NCBI RefSeq assembly: GCF_003259435.1
Contig: NZ_QLMA01000006.1
Coordinates: 186,001 to 250,000 of the forward strand
Source: Chitinophaga dinghuensis
GTDB lineage: Bacteria > Bacteroidota > Bacteroidia > Chitinophagales > Chitinophagaceae
Direction: 5' to 3'
Length of the DNA stretch: 64,000 nucleotides
Shown here: piece after piece, positions 1 through 7,579 of the stretch
Layout of the letters: every line of letters begins with the position of its first letter
Position numbering within the stretch: position 1 is the stretch's first letter
Notes under the pieces: generated by a model
The model's database searches: none
What the model saw: the letters and a program-made list of their open reading frames with translations, nothing else
Told to the model about the DNA's origin: nothing
Position numbers and translations under genes: made by a program

Positions 1-339
1 GATAATTGTGGCAGTGAATAGTCCTGCCCACTGAAACCGTATGGCCCACTTCCATTCCAACAGCACCAGTAAATGCATCAGGAAGATGGATGATGCCAGC
101 ATAAAACCAAACCCAAGTGCAATATAAATCCCCAGCCGATAGCCTGCACCAAGTCCATGGCCATTGGCTGATAATGCACCACTGAGCCCTTCAAACAGCC
201 CCCAAAAAACCACCATACCTATAAACAGTCCTATGGCCGACATAGTTATCAAATAACCTGGCAGGATGTGGAGACGCCTTGGCTTCGTGAATTCCTCAAA
301 ACCTTCGTCAAATACAGAGATTTCTTCTGATTCTATCAT
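1..339 (-). CDS. Small multi-pass membrane protein, paralogue 1 of 3 (3' end cut by window edge)
   Basis: The reading frame starts at an ATG at 339 (MIESEEISVFDEGFEEF) and stays open to base 1, so only the first 113 residues are present. It has an acidic N-terminus, an RRLHILP-like step, then hydrophobic helices and the block FLMHLLVLLEWKWAIRF. The same order (acidic head with FD..FE, basic/aromatic pair, ILP, LMHL..E.KWAIRF.W.GL) recurs in the next two genes, so this is the first of three tandem paralogues on one strand. I do not recognise the family. An inner-membrane location is inferred from the hydrophobic segments. The gap to the next gene is short (35 bp), consistent with one transcript reading leftward from about 1.36 kb. 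Confidence 0.75.
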   Translation of the reverse strand, partial: MIESEEISVFDEGFEEFTKPRRLHILPGYLITMSAIGLFIGMVVFWGLFEGLSGALSANGHGLGAGYRLGIYIALGFGFMLASSIFLMHLLVLLEWKWAIRFQWAGLFTATII

Positions 340-374
340 GCATTTAGGTATTATTAAAGATAAGTGTAGTTGAA

Positions 375-857
375 TTATTTGCTACTTTTTACTTTGTCCA
401 TGGTGGAAATAGCGCCTGATTCCCATTTTTTCTGAAGTGGAAGGAGCTGCACAAAGAAAATAATATAGACCAAGTAAATTATGATGGAGAAAAACGAAAT
501 AAAGCCTCGTGTGAAGTCGCATACCGCCAGGAATGCTAAAGCTATCAGTCCAATCCAGCTAAATCGAATAGCCCATTTTTTTTCAATTAATACAAACAGG
601 TGCATCAGTGGAATTGGGAATATTTTTAAAAAGGTGGTGGTCCATAACACCAGGATTGTAAGCAAATCAAGATCTCCGCTTAGCGTCGCCTGTATTAATC
701 CTGGAAGCGCCATCAGTGAGGTAAGAGTCAGGTACAGCCCCAAAAAGAGTCCGATCCAGCAAATGATCTGTACATTTAAAGGGAGTATACTCCAGCGTAG
801 CGGTTTGATGGTTGATTCAAATGATGCGTCGAATAAGGTTGTTTCTTCAGTGTTCAT
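375..857 (-). CDS. Small multi-pass membrane protein, paralogue 2 of 3
   Basis: A 160-residue protein beginning MNTEETTLFDASFEST, followed by about four hydrophobic helices (roughly residues 28-55, 65-90, 95-112 and 115-140) and a short charged tail. It shares the opening MNTEETTLFD.SFEST almost exactly with the neighbour at 876-1358 and has the same length, so the two are recent duplicates. The conserved LMHLFVLIEKKWAIRF block lies between helices 2 and 3. I see no catalytic motif and no signal peptide; the acidic head is probably cytoplasmic. Function is unknown. The longer antisense reading frame over this gene is a shadow. Confidence 0.8.
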   Translation of the reverse strand: MNTEETTLFDASFESTIKPLRWSILPLNVQIICWIGLFLGLYLTLTSLMALPGLIQATLSGDLDLLTILVLWTTTFLKIFPIPLMHLFVLIEKKWAIRFSWIGLIALAFLAVCDFTRGFISFFSIIIYLVYIIFFVQLLPLQKKWESGAISTMDKVKSSK

Positions 858-875
858 AGATGACTAGATATAAAG

Positions 876-1358
876 TTAGTTTTTTGCTTTTTTGTTCCAT
901 CTTGTTATGGCTGCCATTTCCCATTTTTGGCGGACCTTAAAGAGTTGTATGAAATAGTGGATGTAAACGATATACATAGCCATGCTGATGAGGCCAAGGC
1001 TGGCTCCTTTTATTTCGGTATAAACTAATAGTACCACAGCGCCCAAACCGACCCAACAAAACCGAATGGCCCATTTCCATTCAAATATCAGTAACAGATG
1101 CATCAACAGTATGGGTAGAAGTTTCAGGATTACGGTGATCCATATGACAGCTATTACCATATTTTCAATCTGTCCCGTAGATCCCGTCTTTTGGAGTACA
1201 TGTGGTATTTCTACCAATATGGCAATTAAATAGTACAAGCCAAACAGCAGTCCGAATAAGTTAATTAAATGAATATTGGAGGGGAGCAGATGCCAGCGTC
1301 TTTGTTGGGTGGTGGATTCAAATGATGTGTCGAATAAGGTTGTTTCTTCGGTGTTCAT
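876..1358 (-). CDS. Small multi-pass membrane protein, paralogue 3 of 3
   Basis: A 160-residue membrane protein starting MNTEETTLFDTSFEST. The frame extends seven codons upstream to 1379, but the start at 1358 gives exactly the length and N-terminus of its paralogue at 375-857, so I prefer it. About four hydrophobic helices are visible, with the shared block LMHLLLIFEWKWAIRF in the middle. The tail NKKAKN is basic. The gene is 18 bp from the next copy and is probably the first gene of the leftward three-gene run. No known domain was recognised; a small integral membrane family expanded by tandem duplication is all that can be supported. Confidence 0.8.
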   Translation of the reverse strand: MNTEETTLFDTSFESTTQQRRWHLLPSNIHLINLFGLLFGLYYLIAILVEIPHVLQKTGSTGQIENMVIAVIWITVILKLLPILLMHLLLIFEWKWAIRFCWVGLGAVVLLVYTEIKGASLGLISMAMYIVYIHYFIQLFKVRQKWEMAAITRWNKKAKN

Positions 1359-1534
1359 AGGGATAAAAAAATGTGACAAGCCAAATATAAAAAGCCTTGG
1401 GAAAAATTGTACTTCTTTTATTAATAATTCTCCTGTATCGGTTTATTATTCCGGGTCGTTCAAATGCAATGATTTGTTAATATTAGGTCCGAAACTTGTC
1501 TATATCTGATAGCTGTCTTAGATTGGTGGTTCAA

Positions 1535-2290
1535 ATGAGTGTATCTACGTTGGTAAGAAAAGGGTTACTGATACTATTGCTGGTGCTGATGCGGTTTGTA
1601 GTCGCGGCACAACAGGTGCAAGTCAGCGGAACTGTCTACGAAAAGACGGCCACTATGGGCTTGTCTGGAGTGAGTGTGCACAGCAACTCCGGCGCAGGGG
1701 CCATTACGGATTCCATGGGCCGCTATAATATCAAAATTCCGGTAACGGATTCTCTCAGCTTTTCTTATCAAGGTAAGTCGACCCAAAAGTTTGCCGTGAA
1801 AGAAATTAATCTTACCCGGCCGTTCGACATGAAGCTGTTTGTGGAGATTAAAACCCTTGCCACAGTAGAAGTAAAGGCTAAACCTAAGTCTTACCAGTAT
1901 GATTCTCTGGAAAACCGCCGTGAATACCGCAAGTATTTCGACTTTGAGCCGGAGTATATTACCAGCGGCAATGGAGGCGCGGGTATTAACCTTGATGCGC
2001 TCTTCAGTATAGGGAAGATCAAGCGTATGCAGCAGTTCCGCAAGTTCCTGCAACGGGATGAGCAGGAGAAATATGTGGACCATCGTTTCAATAAAGACCT
2101 GGTTCAGAAGATTACAGGACTGAAATCCCCGCTGCTGGAAAGCTTTATGGTAGAGTATCGGCCTACTTATGCCATGCTGATGAGCTTCGAAAATGAGTAC
2201 GATTACCTCCGTTATATCAAAGAGATGGGCACTTATTATGAATCTGAAGTGCGTCGGGGCCATACGAATATCCCCGTTTTTAATCGTTAA
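1535..2290 (+). CDS. Secreted carboxypeptidase-regulatory-like (CarboxypepD_reg-like) domain protein
   Basis: A 251-residue protein when started at the second ATG (MSVSTLVRKGLLIL), which gives a proper signal peptide ending near VVAAQQ; the ATG at 1496 would place 13 extra residues before it. Residues about 30-110 form a CarboxypepD_reg-like beta-sandwich (VSGTVYEKTATMGLSGVSV, then SMGRYNIKIPVTDSLSFSY), the fold that also opens SusC proteins. The remaining 140 residues are charged and helical (RREYRKYFDFEPEY, FRKFLQRDEQEKYV). Proteins of this layout are common, uncharacterised periplasmic or outer-membrane-associated proteins in Bacteroidota. No enzyme motif is seen. It is a single gene with its own flanking spaces. 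Confidence 0.75.
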   Translation: MSVSTLVRKGLLILLLVLMRFVVAAQQVQVSGTVYEKTATMGLSGVSVHSNSGAGAITDSMGRYNIKIPVTDSLSFSYQGKSTQKFAVKEINLTRPFDMKLFVEIKTLATVEVKAKPKSYQYDSLENRREYRKYFDFEPEYITSGNGGAGINLDALFSIGKIKRMQQFRKFLQRDEQEKYVDHRFNKDLVQKITGLKSPLLESFMVEYRPTYAMLMSFENEYDYLRYIKEMGTYYESEVRRGHTNIPVFNR

Positions 2291-2352
2291 TCCATTATTT
2301 TAATTATAGCTACCTATAAGTTATATTCTTTTTCTGATTGGATGGCGACATC

Positions 2353-2360
2353 TAACTTTG
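2353..2360 (+). promoter_or_regulatory. Putative Bacteroidota -7 element (TAACTTTG) upstream of mdaB-like gene
   Basis: TAACTTTG matches the TAnnTTTG consensus of the Bacteroidota housekeeping promoter. It lies 22 bp before the ATG at 2383, with an ATTG about 16 bp upstream that could act as the -33 element. This predicts a short leader for the mdaB-ygiN pair. Motif match only. Confidence 0.45.
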
Positions 2361-2382
2361 TGTTATCAAAAGGAAAAAGAAT

Positions 2383-3006
2383 ATGAAAAAGATATTAATT
2401 ATCAATGCTGGCCAGGAGTTTGAGCATTCCGGCGGCAAATTCAATAATACCATTACCGCAGTTACCAAGCAGTTCTTTGATACCAAAGAAGAATATGTAG
2501 CGCAAATTACTAATGTGACGGAGGAGTATGATCCGCAGGAAGAAGTGAAGAAGTTTGTTTGGGCGGATGTCATTATCTATCATACGCCCATTTGGTGGTT
2601 TTCAGTACCATTTGGTTTTAAGAAATACCTGGACGACGTATTTTCTGCCGGTCATAATACGGGTATCTATAAGAGCGATGGCCGTTCTTCGGCTAATCCA
2701 GATATCAATTATGGGACAGGAGGTATGTTGCATGGCAGGCAGTATATGCTCACCAGTAGTTGGAATGCGCCCGCGGCAGCGTTTACATTACCGGGAGAGT
2801 TTTTTGATCAGACCAGCGTAGATAAAGGAGTGATGTTTGGTTTCCATCGGATGAATGCATTCGCGGGACTTTCCCCACTGAAAAGTTATCATTTCCATGA
2901 TGTAGAGAAGCATGTGCAGATAGAGAAACACGTGTCTGCCTATACACATCATTTGCAAGAAGTGTTTGCTACTGAAAATATTTTAGAGGAATCATTGCTT
3001 AATTAA
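2383..3006 (+). CDS. mdaB: NAD(P)H:quinone oxidoreductase, MdaB-like flavodoxin-fold protein
   Basis: A 207-residue flavodoxin_2-family protein. The N-terminus KKILIINAGQEFEHSGGKFN matches the FMN/FAD-binding opening of MdaB (modulator of drug activity B). The segments VIIYHTPIWWFSVPFGFKKYLDDVF and TSSWNAPAAAFTLPGEFFD are typical of MdaB-type quinone reductases. These cytosolic enzymes reduce quinones by two electrons with NAD(P)H and avoid semiquinone radicals. The next gene, 10 bp downstream, encodes a YgiN-type quinol monooxygenase, the same partner found beside mdaB in Escherichia coli, which strongly supports the call. A TAACTTTG promoter element precedes it. Confidence 0.88.
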   Translation: MKKILIINAGQEFEHSGGKFNNTITAVTKQFFDTKEEYVAQITNVTEEYDPQEEVKKFVWADVIIYHTPIWWFSVPFGFKKYLDDVFSAGHNTGIYKSDGRSSANPDINYGTGGMLHGRQYMLTSSWNAPAAAFTLPGEFFDQTSVDKGVMFGFHRMNAFAGLSPLKSYHFHDVEKHVQIEKHVSAYTHHLQEVFATENILEESLLN

Positions 3007-3016
3007 TCATACAAAG

Positions 3017-3304
3017 ATGAAAATTTATTTAACCGCCATTATTAAAAGTAAGCCGGAATACCGGGAAGAAGTAAAAGCGCAGTTGTTGGAAATGGTGCAG
3101 CATAGCAGGAAAGAAGCGGCTTGTCTGCAATATGATCTGCATCAGGAAACCACAGATGAAAATATTTTCACCTTCCATGAAATTTGGGAGGATGCTGCCG
3201 GTCTCGAACTGCATAACAGTCAGCCTTACATCCAGGCATTTGGCGCTGTCGTTCCTGTGAAACTCCAGGAGCTACCAGCTATTTACAAGGGCAAGCTGTT
3301 GTAA
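3017..3304 (+). CDS. ygiN: Putative quinol monooxygenase (ABM domain, YgiN-like)
   Basis: A 95-residue antibiotic-biosynthesis-monooxygenase (ABM) domain protein, a normal size for this dimeric ferredoxin-like fold. Visible family features are the opening IYLTAIIKSKPEYREEVKAQL, the central CLQYDLHQETTDENIFTFHEIWED and a short C-terminal strand. YgiN is described as acting on quinols and, with MdaB, as forming a quinone redox cycle. The gene starts 10 bp after the mdaB-like gene and is followed by a strong terminator, so the pair forms a two-gene operon. The true substrate is not shown by the sequence. Confidence 0.8.
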   Translation: MKIYLTAIIKSKPEYREEVKAQLLEMVQHSRKEAACLQYDLHQETTDENIFTFHEIWEDAAGLELHNSQPYIQAFGAVVPVKLQELPAIYKGKLL

Positions 3305-3338
3305 AAGGGGCATGGACAGTGCCCCAATAAACAAAAAG

Positions 3339-3386
3339 TGCAGCGGAGCAAAGGGGAATATGTCCTTTGCTCCGCTGCATTTTTTA
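3339..3386 (+). terminator. Rho-independent terminator of the mdaB-ygiN operon
   Basis: A 16-bp perfect stem (3339-3354 pairing with 3364-3379, TGCAGCGGAGCAAAGG arm) with a 9-nt loop is followed directly by a run of six T. A weaker GGGGCA/TGCCCC hairpin lies just upstream at 3307-3325. Confidence 0.85.
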
Positions 3387-3462
3387 TGAGAAAAAAATAG
3401 GTGTTGGTCTCAGTAATATCCCGTAATATTAAACGTTCTTACAAGAGAATTTTAATACTACC

Positions 3463-4059
3463 ATGAAACATACCTTACGTTATTTTTTTAGTGGAATTGT
3501 TGGCTGTCTGTTATTACTTTCTTCTACAGCAACTGTCATGGCGCAATCGGCCGGTAAGGCGCCTGTCTCTGATATCACAGTTTCTATTTTGGAATGGGTG
3601 AAGCATTTAGAGAAGGGGTTGGACAAATATGCAACTGCTGAAAAAAGTGAAGAACTGAATGATAAATTCGGCAATCTGAGTAGAGAGCTTACGGATTATA
3701 TGCAGTTCCGCAAACGGTTATCAGATAGTCTTTTCCGTCATAACATTGCGCCGGGAAAGAAAGATGAGGTAACGTTGGAAATAATGAAAGAGAAAATGTC
3801 TGGTATTATGCAGCGTATGCGGGATGTGACGGATCTGACCAATAACGATCTCCGTGCAGAAGGGGACCGGTTAAATGAGAAAATGTATAATATGCTATTT
3901 GGAGACCAGGTGGTTTATCTCTCCAACCTGGAGGCTTTTCTGGCAGGTTATGAAGTAACTAAAAAAGACCTGGCCATTGATGGTAGCGCCAATACAGGGC
4001 GATTGCAGGAAAGCGTTAATATCTTAACCACCATGCAGTCGCGCCTGAGAAGAAAATAG
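3463..4059 (+). CDS. Secreted helical protein of unknown function
   Basis: A 198-residue protein with a clear signal peptide (MKHTLRYFFSGIVGCLLLLSS, cleavage near VMAQ at about residue 28). The mature part is almost entirely charged helix with heptad-like spacing (EKSEELNDKFGNLSRELTDY, MKEKMSGIMQRMRDVTDLTN), so it is probably a periplasmic coiled-coil or four-helix protein. No cysteine pair, catalytic motif or known domain was recognised. It stands alone: its stop is 3 bp from the stop of the convergent GrpB-family gene, and no terminator hairpin separates them. Confidence 0.7.
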   Translation: MKHTLRYFFSGIVGCLLLLSSTATVMAQSAGKAPVSDITVSILEWVKHLEKGLDKYATAEKSEELNDKFGNLSRELTDYMQFRKRLSDSLFRHNIAPGKKDEVTLEIMKEKMSGIMQRMRDVTDLTNNDLRAEGDRLNEKMYNMLFGDQVVYLSNLEAFLAGYEVTKKDLAIDGSANTGRLQESVNILTTMQSRLRRK

Positions 4060-4062
4060 ATC

Positions 4063-4635
4063 TTATTTCTTACGGTTCTGTTCTTCGACGTCTGCAACAT
4101 CGTTTGCATCGATTCCGCCTTCTAATAATATTTTTCCGATGAAGGCACTTTTCCCTTCTACATAATCATCGATGTTATCTACCTGCGCGGCCAGCGTTAG
4201 TTTAAGGTGGCCGTACGCTTCGCGGAGTTGGGCATCTGCGCGCAGTGTATCCCGGACCAGCAGGTGATTACGCAGACTAACACTACCATCAATGACGCAA
4301 TACAGATGATGTTTGGGGCGAGGCATTTGATCGCCGGTATCTGGTGTGAACGCAGATGTTATGCCGTAAGCATAACGGTCTTTTATGCCAAGATCCCCGC
4401 GGAATATATATCCCAACGATTCCAGTGCGCTGGTTACTACTGGCAGCTGTGCTGCCGATGGAATTATGATATCAATATCCAGTATAGGTTTGGCAGGCAG
4501 ACCCGGAACCGCTGTACTGCCTACGTGCTCTATGCGTGGCAGAAGCGTTTGCAGGTGCTGGAGGTAAATTTCCTTCAGTAACTGGAATTGTTCCGCCCAT
4601 TGGGGTTCGTAGGGAATGACTTCAATTTTTTCCAT
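4063..4635 (-). CDS. GrpB family protein (UPF0157, nucleotidyltransferase superfamily)
   Basis: A 190-residue protein with the hallmark GrpB block IEHVGSTAVPGLPAKPILDIDI (about residues 35-56), which carries the GS and D.D signature of the nucleotidyltransferase fold, and a later HHLYCVIDGS segment. Members of this family are often stand-alone or fused to dephospho-CoA kinase or acetyltransferases; their exact reaction is not established. The protein is cytosolic. The charged tail (VADVEEQNRKK) is slightly longer than usual. A TATCTTTG promoter element lies only 5 bp upstream of the ATG, so the mRNA may be leaderless or nearly so. Confidence 0.85.
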   Translation of the reverse strand: MEKIEVIPYEPQWAEQFQLLKEIYLQHLQTLLPRIEHVGSTAVPGLPAKPILDIDIIIPSAAQLPVVTSALESLGYIFRGDLGIKDRYAYGITSAFTPDTGDQMPRPKHHLYCVIDGSVSLRNHLLVRDTLRADAQLREAYGHLKLTLAAQVDNIDDYVEGKSAFIGKILLEGGIDANDVADVEEQNRKK

Positions 4636-4639
4636 CCGG

Positions 4640-4647
4640 CAAAGATA
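4640..4647 (-). promoter_or_regulatory. Putative -7 element (TATCTTTG) abutting the GrpB start codon
   Basis: On the minus strand TATCTTTG matches TAnnTTTG and ends 5 bp before the ATG at 4635. With normal spacing the transcript would start at or next to the start codon. No convincing -33 TTTG is visible upstream. Confidence 0.4.
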
Positions 4648-4814
4648 ATTAAATCGGCTCGCACGGGTTCCTAAATTGACCCCATTTTTTAATGCAAGGA
4701 GTTCATCAATAGTTACCCAATATTATTTTTTCATGGCATTAAAACGGATGTGTTATGAATGTTCTTGAGAAAAAAAATCGTTCACTTATTCGGTTTTATT
4801 CATTCGGGAAATGT

Positions 4815-4849
4815 AAAAAGGCGGCGCTGGATGGCGCCGCCTTTATTTT
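4815..4849 (-). terminator. Rho-independent terminator at the end of the leftward xylan operon
   Basis: An 11-bp stem (4817-4827 with 4834-4844, core GGCGGCGC) with a 6-nt loop. Read on the minus strand it is followed by TTTTT, so it ends the leftward operon whose last stop codon is at 4868. Bases 4636-4814 upstream of the GrpB gene hold nothing else recognisable. Confidence 0.8.
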
Positions 4850-4867
4850 ATAGCAGACTAATAGCTT

Positions 4868-5560
4868 TTAATTATCGAAAGCGTCGCAGCGTCTGTACAT
4901 AATGAATTGCTTCATGCCACAGAAGATAGGCGGGGTTTTCCAGGTTTCTGCTACCGCAAGTACCGCCTGAATGCCTGCTTCCCAGGGTTCATTGTTCAGG
5001 TTACAGTCGAGTGTGACTTTGCCTCGACCATCCTTTGCAGCATAGATTTTCAGCCAGTTGAACTTCTGATTAGGGATGACTGCCTGGAGTGCCGTATTGA
5101 TGGTTGCGCGAAGGTCATCGGTTGTTGGTTCTTCCTCCCAGGAGCCTTGTAGACCTAACTGACCAGGTTTCGGATGCCACAGAACGCCATTGTCGTCATG
5201 GAAGTCGAGTTCCGGATCATGCGTATCATTGAATCCGTCCAAAATTGGAGGCAGGATGGTACCTAAAAAGTTCAGAATACCTGATTCCATCCTTTCTTGT
5301 AGAGTAGTTCCTACGCCTACCAGGTATTCCACGATTCCATCCGGGAAGTATTCCGGGTGAGTAATCAGGTAGACTTGTTTCATCATATGGGGATGTAGTC
5401 CCTCTTTCACCACATCAGAGACAATGACTTCTACCTGCTGGTCCACCGTCAAACTAATGCGTTCGGGGTTAAATTCAACATGGTAATGCTGCTCCATTAA
5501 TTTCTCCTTCAACAGCTGCGTCAGCTGCGCATAAACTGGCGTTTCCTCCTGGTGTTCCAT
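4868..5560 (-). CDS. Cytosolic protein of unknown function (possibly DUF6348-like)
   Basis: A 230-residue protein when started at the ATG at 5560 (MEHQEETPVYAQLTQLLKEK). The frame runs on to 5722 but would overlap the esterase gene by 86 bp and add a nonsensical leader, so the internal start is preferred. There is no signal peptide or membrane helix. Notable segments are MKQVYLITHPEYFPDGIVEYLVG, a DDNGVLWHPKPGQLGLQG turn and a C-terminal GMKQFIMYRRC. The overall look recalls DUF6348-type proteins, which I can only suggest from memory. It is the last gene of the leftward xylan operon, 76 bp after the esterase, and ends at a strong terminator. Nothing in it suggests sugar metabolism, so it may be a passenger. 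Confidence 0.65.
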   Translation of the reverse strand: MEHQEETPVYAQLTQLLKEKLMEQHYHVEFNPERISLTVDQQVEVIVSDVVKEGLHPHMMKQVYLITHPEYFPDGIVEYLVGVGTTLQERMESGILNFLGTILPPILDGFNDTHDPELDFHDDNGVLWHPKPGQLGLQGSWEEEPTTDDLRATINTALQAVIPNQKFNWLKIYAAKDGRGKVTLDCNLNNEPWEAGIQAVLAVAETWKTPPIFCGMKQFIMYRRCDAFDN

Positions 5561-5636
5561 TAGTTTCCTGAGTTTATCTATTTTTATAATATGTTGACGA
5601 CTCAAGGTAAACAAAATAACGAGGATGCTAGCATAT

Positions 5637-7556
5637 TTACCAGTTATCAGTTCTAAAGGGGCTGGCAGGTAAGCCGGTACCGTTGTAAAGGTTGGCATGT
5701 GCGGGGTTGTTGGCCCATGCATAGCGAACTGCTACCGGTTGCGGCACCTGTTCACTCCACACGGTGATGGTATTGCCGTTTATTTTCGCGTGTGCCGGAT
5801 AGAATTTCTTATCCTGACCAGCGACGGCGAATTCCTGTAAGGCCGCGCCTTTGCAATGCAAACCTTTGCTGGTATGCGTAAAGCTGATAACCGCTTTATT
5901 TTCGTTTATACGTAACTGTTGGAACAGCGGACCGGAGGTTTCTACGCCTTTTTCATTATAAGCGAGGGACTGTGCGAGAAGGGACAAACGTTTGCCTACA
6001 TCTAGTTTATTTAGTGGATGGATATCATTCCATTCGCCTATGTCGATGATGACCGCCATGCCTGTTTTGGGGACGCGTAAGGTCTTCAGTTGTGCCTCTC
6101 TTAGCCGGGCCCAGTTACTCTCTGTAGGGAAAGGTTTGCTTTCCATGTAATTGGCCAGCTGTACATAAAGGAAAGGGAAATCATTTTTCCATTGCCGGCG
6201 CCAGTCTTGTATTAAAGCTGGGAAGATCTCCTGGTAAGGCGTAGGATTATTCGCATTGGCCTCTCCTTGGTACCAGATAACGCCTTTAATGGCATATGGC
6301 AGCATGGGGGTAATCATACCCTGAAAGAGTCCTGCTGGTGGCTCGTAATAAGGTTTGATAGCAGCAATGGGTTCCTGTATAGCACCAACCCGAAATTGCC
6401 ACTCTCCATCCAGCCGAACAGTGTCTGCCCCTGAAAATAGATAGTAGGGTTTGTCTTTATAAAATCCGCCTTCGCCGCTGTAATTAATAACTCTTACGAC
6501 TATACTATTTTTCCCTTCACGTAGAATGCCTGCTGGAACGGGGTATTTTCTGGGGGGATACTGATAACCGGTAGTGCCGATGAAATGCCCATTGATATAG
6601 ACAGAGTCTCTGTCTACAATATTTCCCAGCCAGAGTTGAGCGTCTTTTTCGGCCATATTTTTACTGACAACGATTTCCTTTCTGTACCAGCGAACGCCAT
6701 GATCATTATCATTGGTTTGATCTGCCCAAAATCCGGGAACGCTTATCTGACGCCAGTTTTCGGAATTGTAATTTTCGGCGTACCAGGGTTGAGTATCATG
6801 CAAACCTTTGTCGTTCTGCCATAATCTTGTATACCATGCGGTGTTAATGGTGTTTTCTCTGGCTTTTAGACTATCAGTATAGGTGGTTCGTTCATAATTG
6901 CGGAGGATAGGATCATATTGAGGGAACTGTTTCAAAGCCTCTTTACTCAGCCATGCTTCCGCCGTGGAACCGCCTACCGCGGCTCTGATCAGGCCAATGG
7001 GGACATGATAGCGCTCATATAATTCTTTGGCGAAAAAGTATCCTACTGCGCTAAAAGATAATACTGTAGCAGGGGAGGCGCTTGTCCAGGCACCTGTTTC
7101 ATAATCATTCGCGGCATGTGTCCAGATGGCCCGGGAAGCAACGCTGAACTGGCGGATGTAGGGGTTTTCCGCATGACTTATCACCTCCGGGTATTTGTCT
7201 TTTAATCGTTGCATGGAGAGCTCCATATTGGATTGTCCGCTACAGACCCATACATCTCCGAATAAAATATTTTTTACACTAACGTGATTGGATGCACGAA
7301 GATCTAGTTCATAAGGTCCGCCGGCGGCCATGGGTGGGAGGGTGAATGACCAGGTGCTGTCGTTCCCGGTGAGGGCGGCGTATTTTTTATGATGAAAAGT
7401 GGCCTGTATTTTTTCACCGGGACTGGCCCAGCCCCAGATGCGTACAGGACTGTTGCGTTGCAATATCATATTATCGCTGACTAGTCGGGGTAGTCGAATC
7501 TGTGCGTGGAGGGAGTATCCACAGGCAATCAGCAGGCAAAGGCAGAATGTTTTCAT
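5637..7556 (-). CDS. SGNH-type carbohydrate acetylesterase (sialate O-acetylesterase family)
   Basis: A 639-residue secreted protein; the start at 7556 (MKTFCLCLLIACGYSLHAQ) gives a clean signal peptide, and the upstream ATG at 7574 adds six residues. An N-terminal beta-domain (IRLPRLVSDNMILQRNSPVRIWGWA) is followed by VCSGQSNMELSM, which holds the catalytic serine of SASA/SGNH esterases, then AVGGSTAEAW and IWYQGEANA blocks. A galactose-binding-like beta-sandwich insert (about residues 260-390) precedes the last catalytic block, where GEWNDIHP supplies the Asp/His. The name sialate esterase is historical. In this xylan locus it more likely removes acetyl groups from acetylated (glucurono)xylan oligomers in the periplasm (inference from neighbours). 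It follows the SDR gene by 23 bp. Confidence 0.85.
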   Translation of the reverse strand: MKTFCLCLLIACGYSLHAQIRLPRLVSDNMILQRNSPVRIWGWASPGEKIQATFHHKKYAALTGNDSTWSFTLPPMAAGGPYELDLRASNHVSVKNILFGDVWVCSGQSNMELSMQRLKDKYPEVISHAENPYIRQFSVASRAIWTHAANDYETGAWTSASPATVLSFSAVGYFFAKELYERYHVPIGLIRAAVGGSTAEAWLSKEALKQFPQYDPILRNYERTTYTDSLKARENTINTAWYTRLWQNDKGLHDTQPWYAENYNSENWRQISVPGFWADQTNDNDHGVRWYRKEIVVSKNMAEKDAQLWLGNIVDRDSVYINGHFIGTTGYQYPPRKYPVPAGILREGKNSIVVRVINYSGEGGFYKDKPYYLFSGADTVRLDGEWQFRVGAIQEPIAAIKPYYEPPAGLFQGMITPMLPYAIKGVIWYQGEANANNPTPYQEIFPALIQDWRRQWKNDFPFLYVQLANYMESKPFPTESNWARLREAQLKTLRVPKTGMAVIIDIGEWNDIHPLNKLDVGKRLSLLAQSLAYNEKGVETSGPLFQQLRINENKAVISFTHTSKGLHCKGAALQEFAVAGQDKKFYPAHAKINGNTITVWSEQVPQPVAVRYAWANNPAHANLYNGTGLPASPFRTDNW

Positions 7557-7579
7557 AACGTGGAATTTTAGCAATAAGG

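Noticed and set aside
1574..2263. Long antisense reading frame (229 codons) over the CarboxypepD_reg-like gene
   Set aside because: Fully overlaps a gene with signal peptide and known domain; the antisense protein has no domain and a His/Arg/Leu-skewed composition.
5561..5722. N-terminal extension of the unknown protein at 4868-5560
   Set aside because: It would overlap the esterase gene by 86 bp, and the internal ATG gives a normal soluble start.
5637..7556. Sialic acid utilisation suggested by the sialate O-acetylesterase family name
   Set aside because: No sialidase, NanA or NanE-like gene is present; all neighbours point to acetylated glucuronoxylan.
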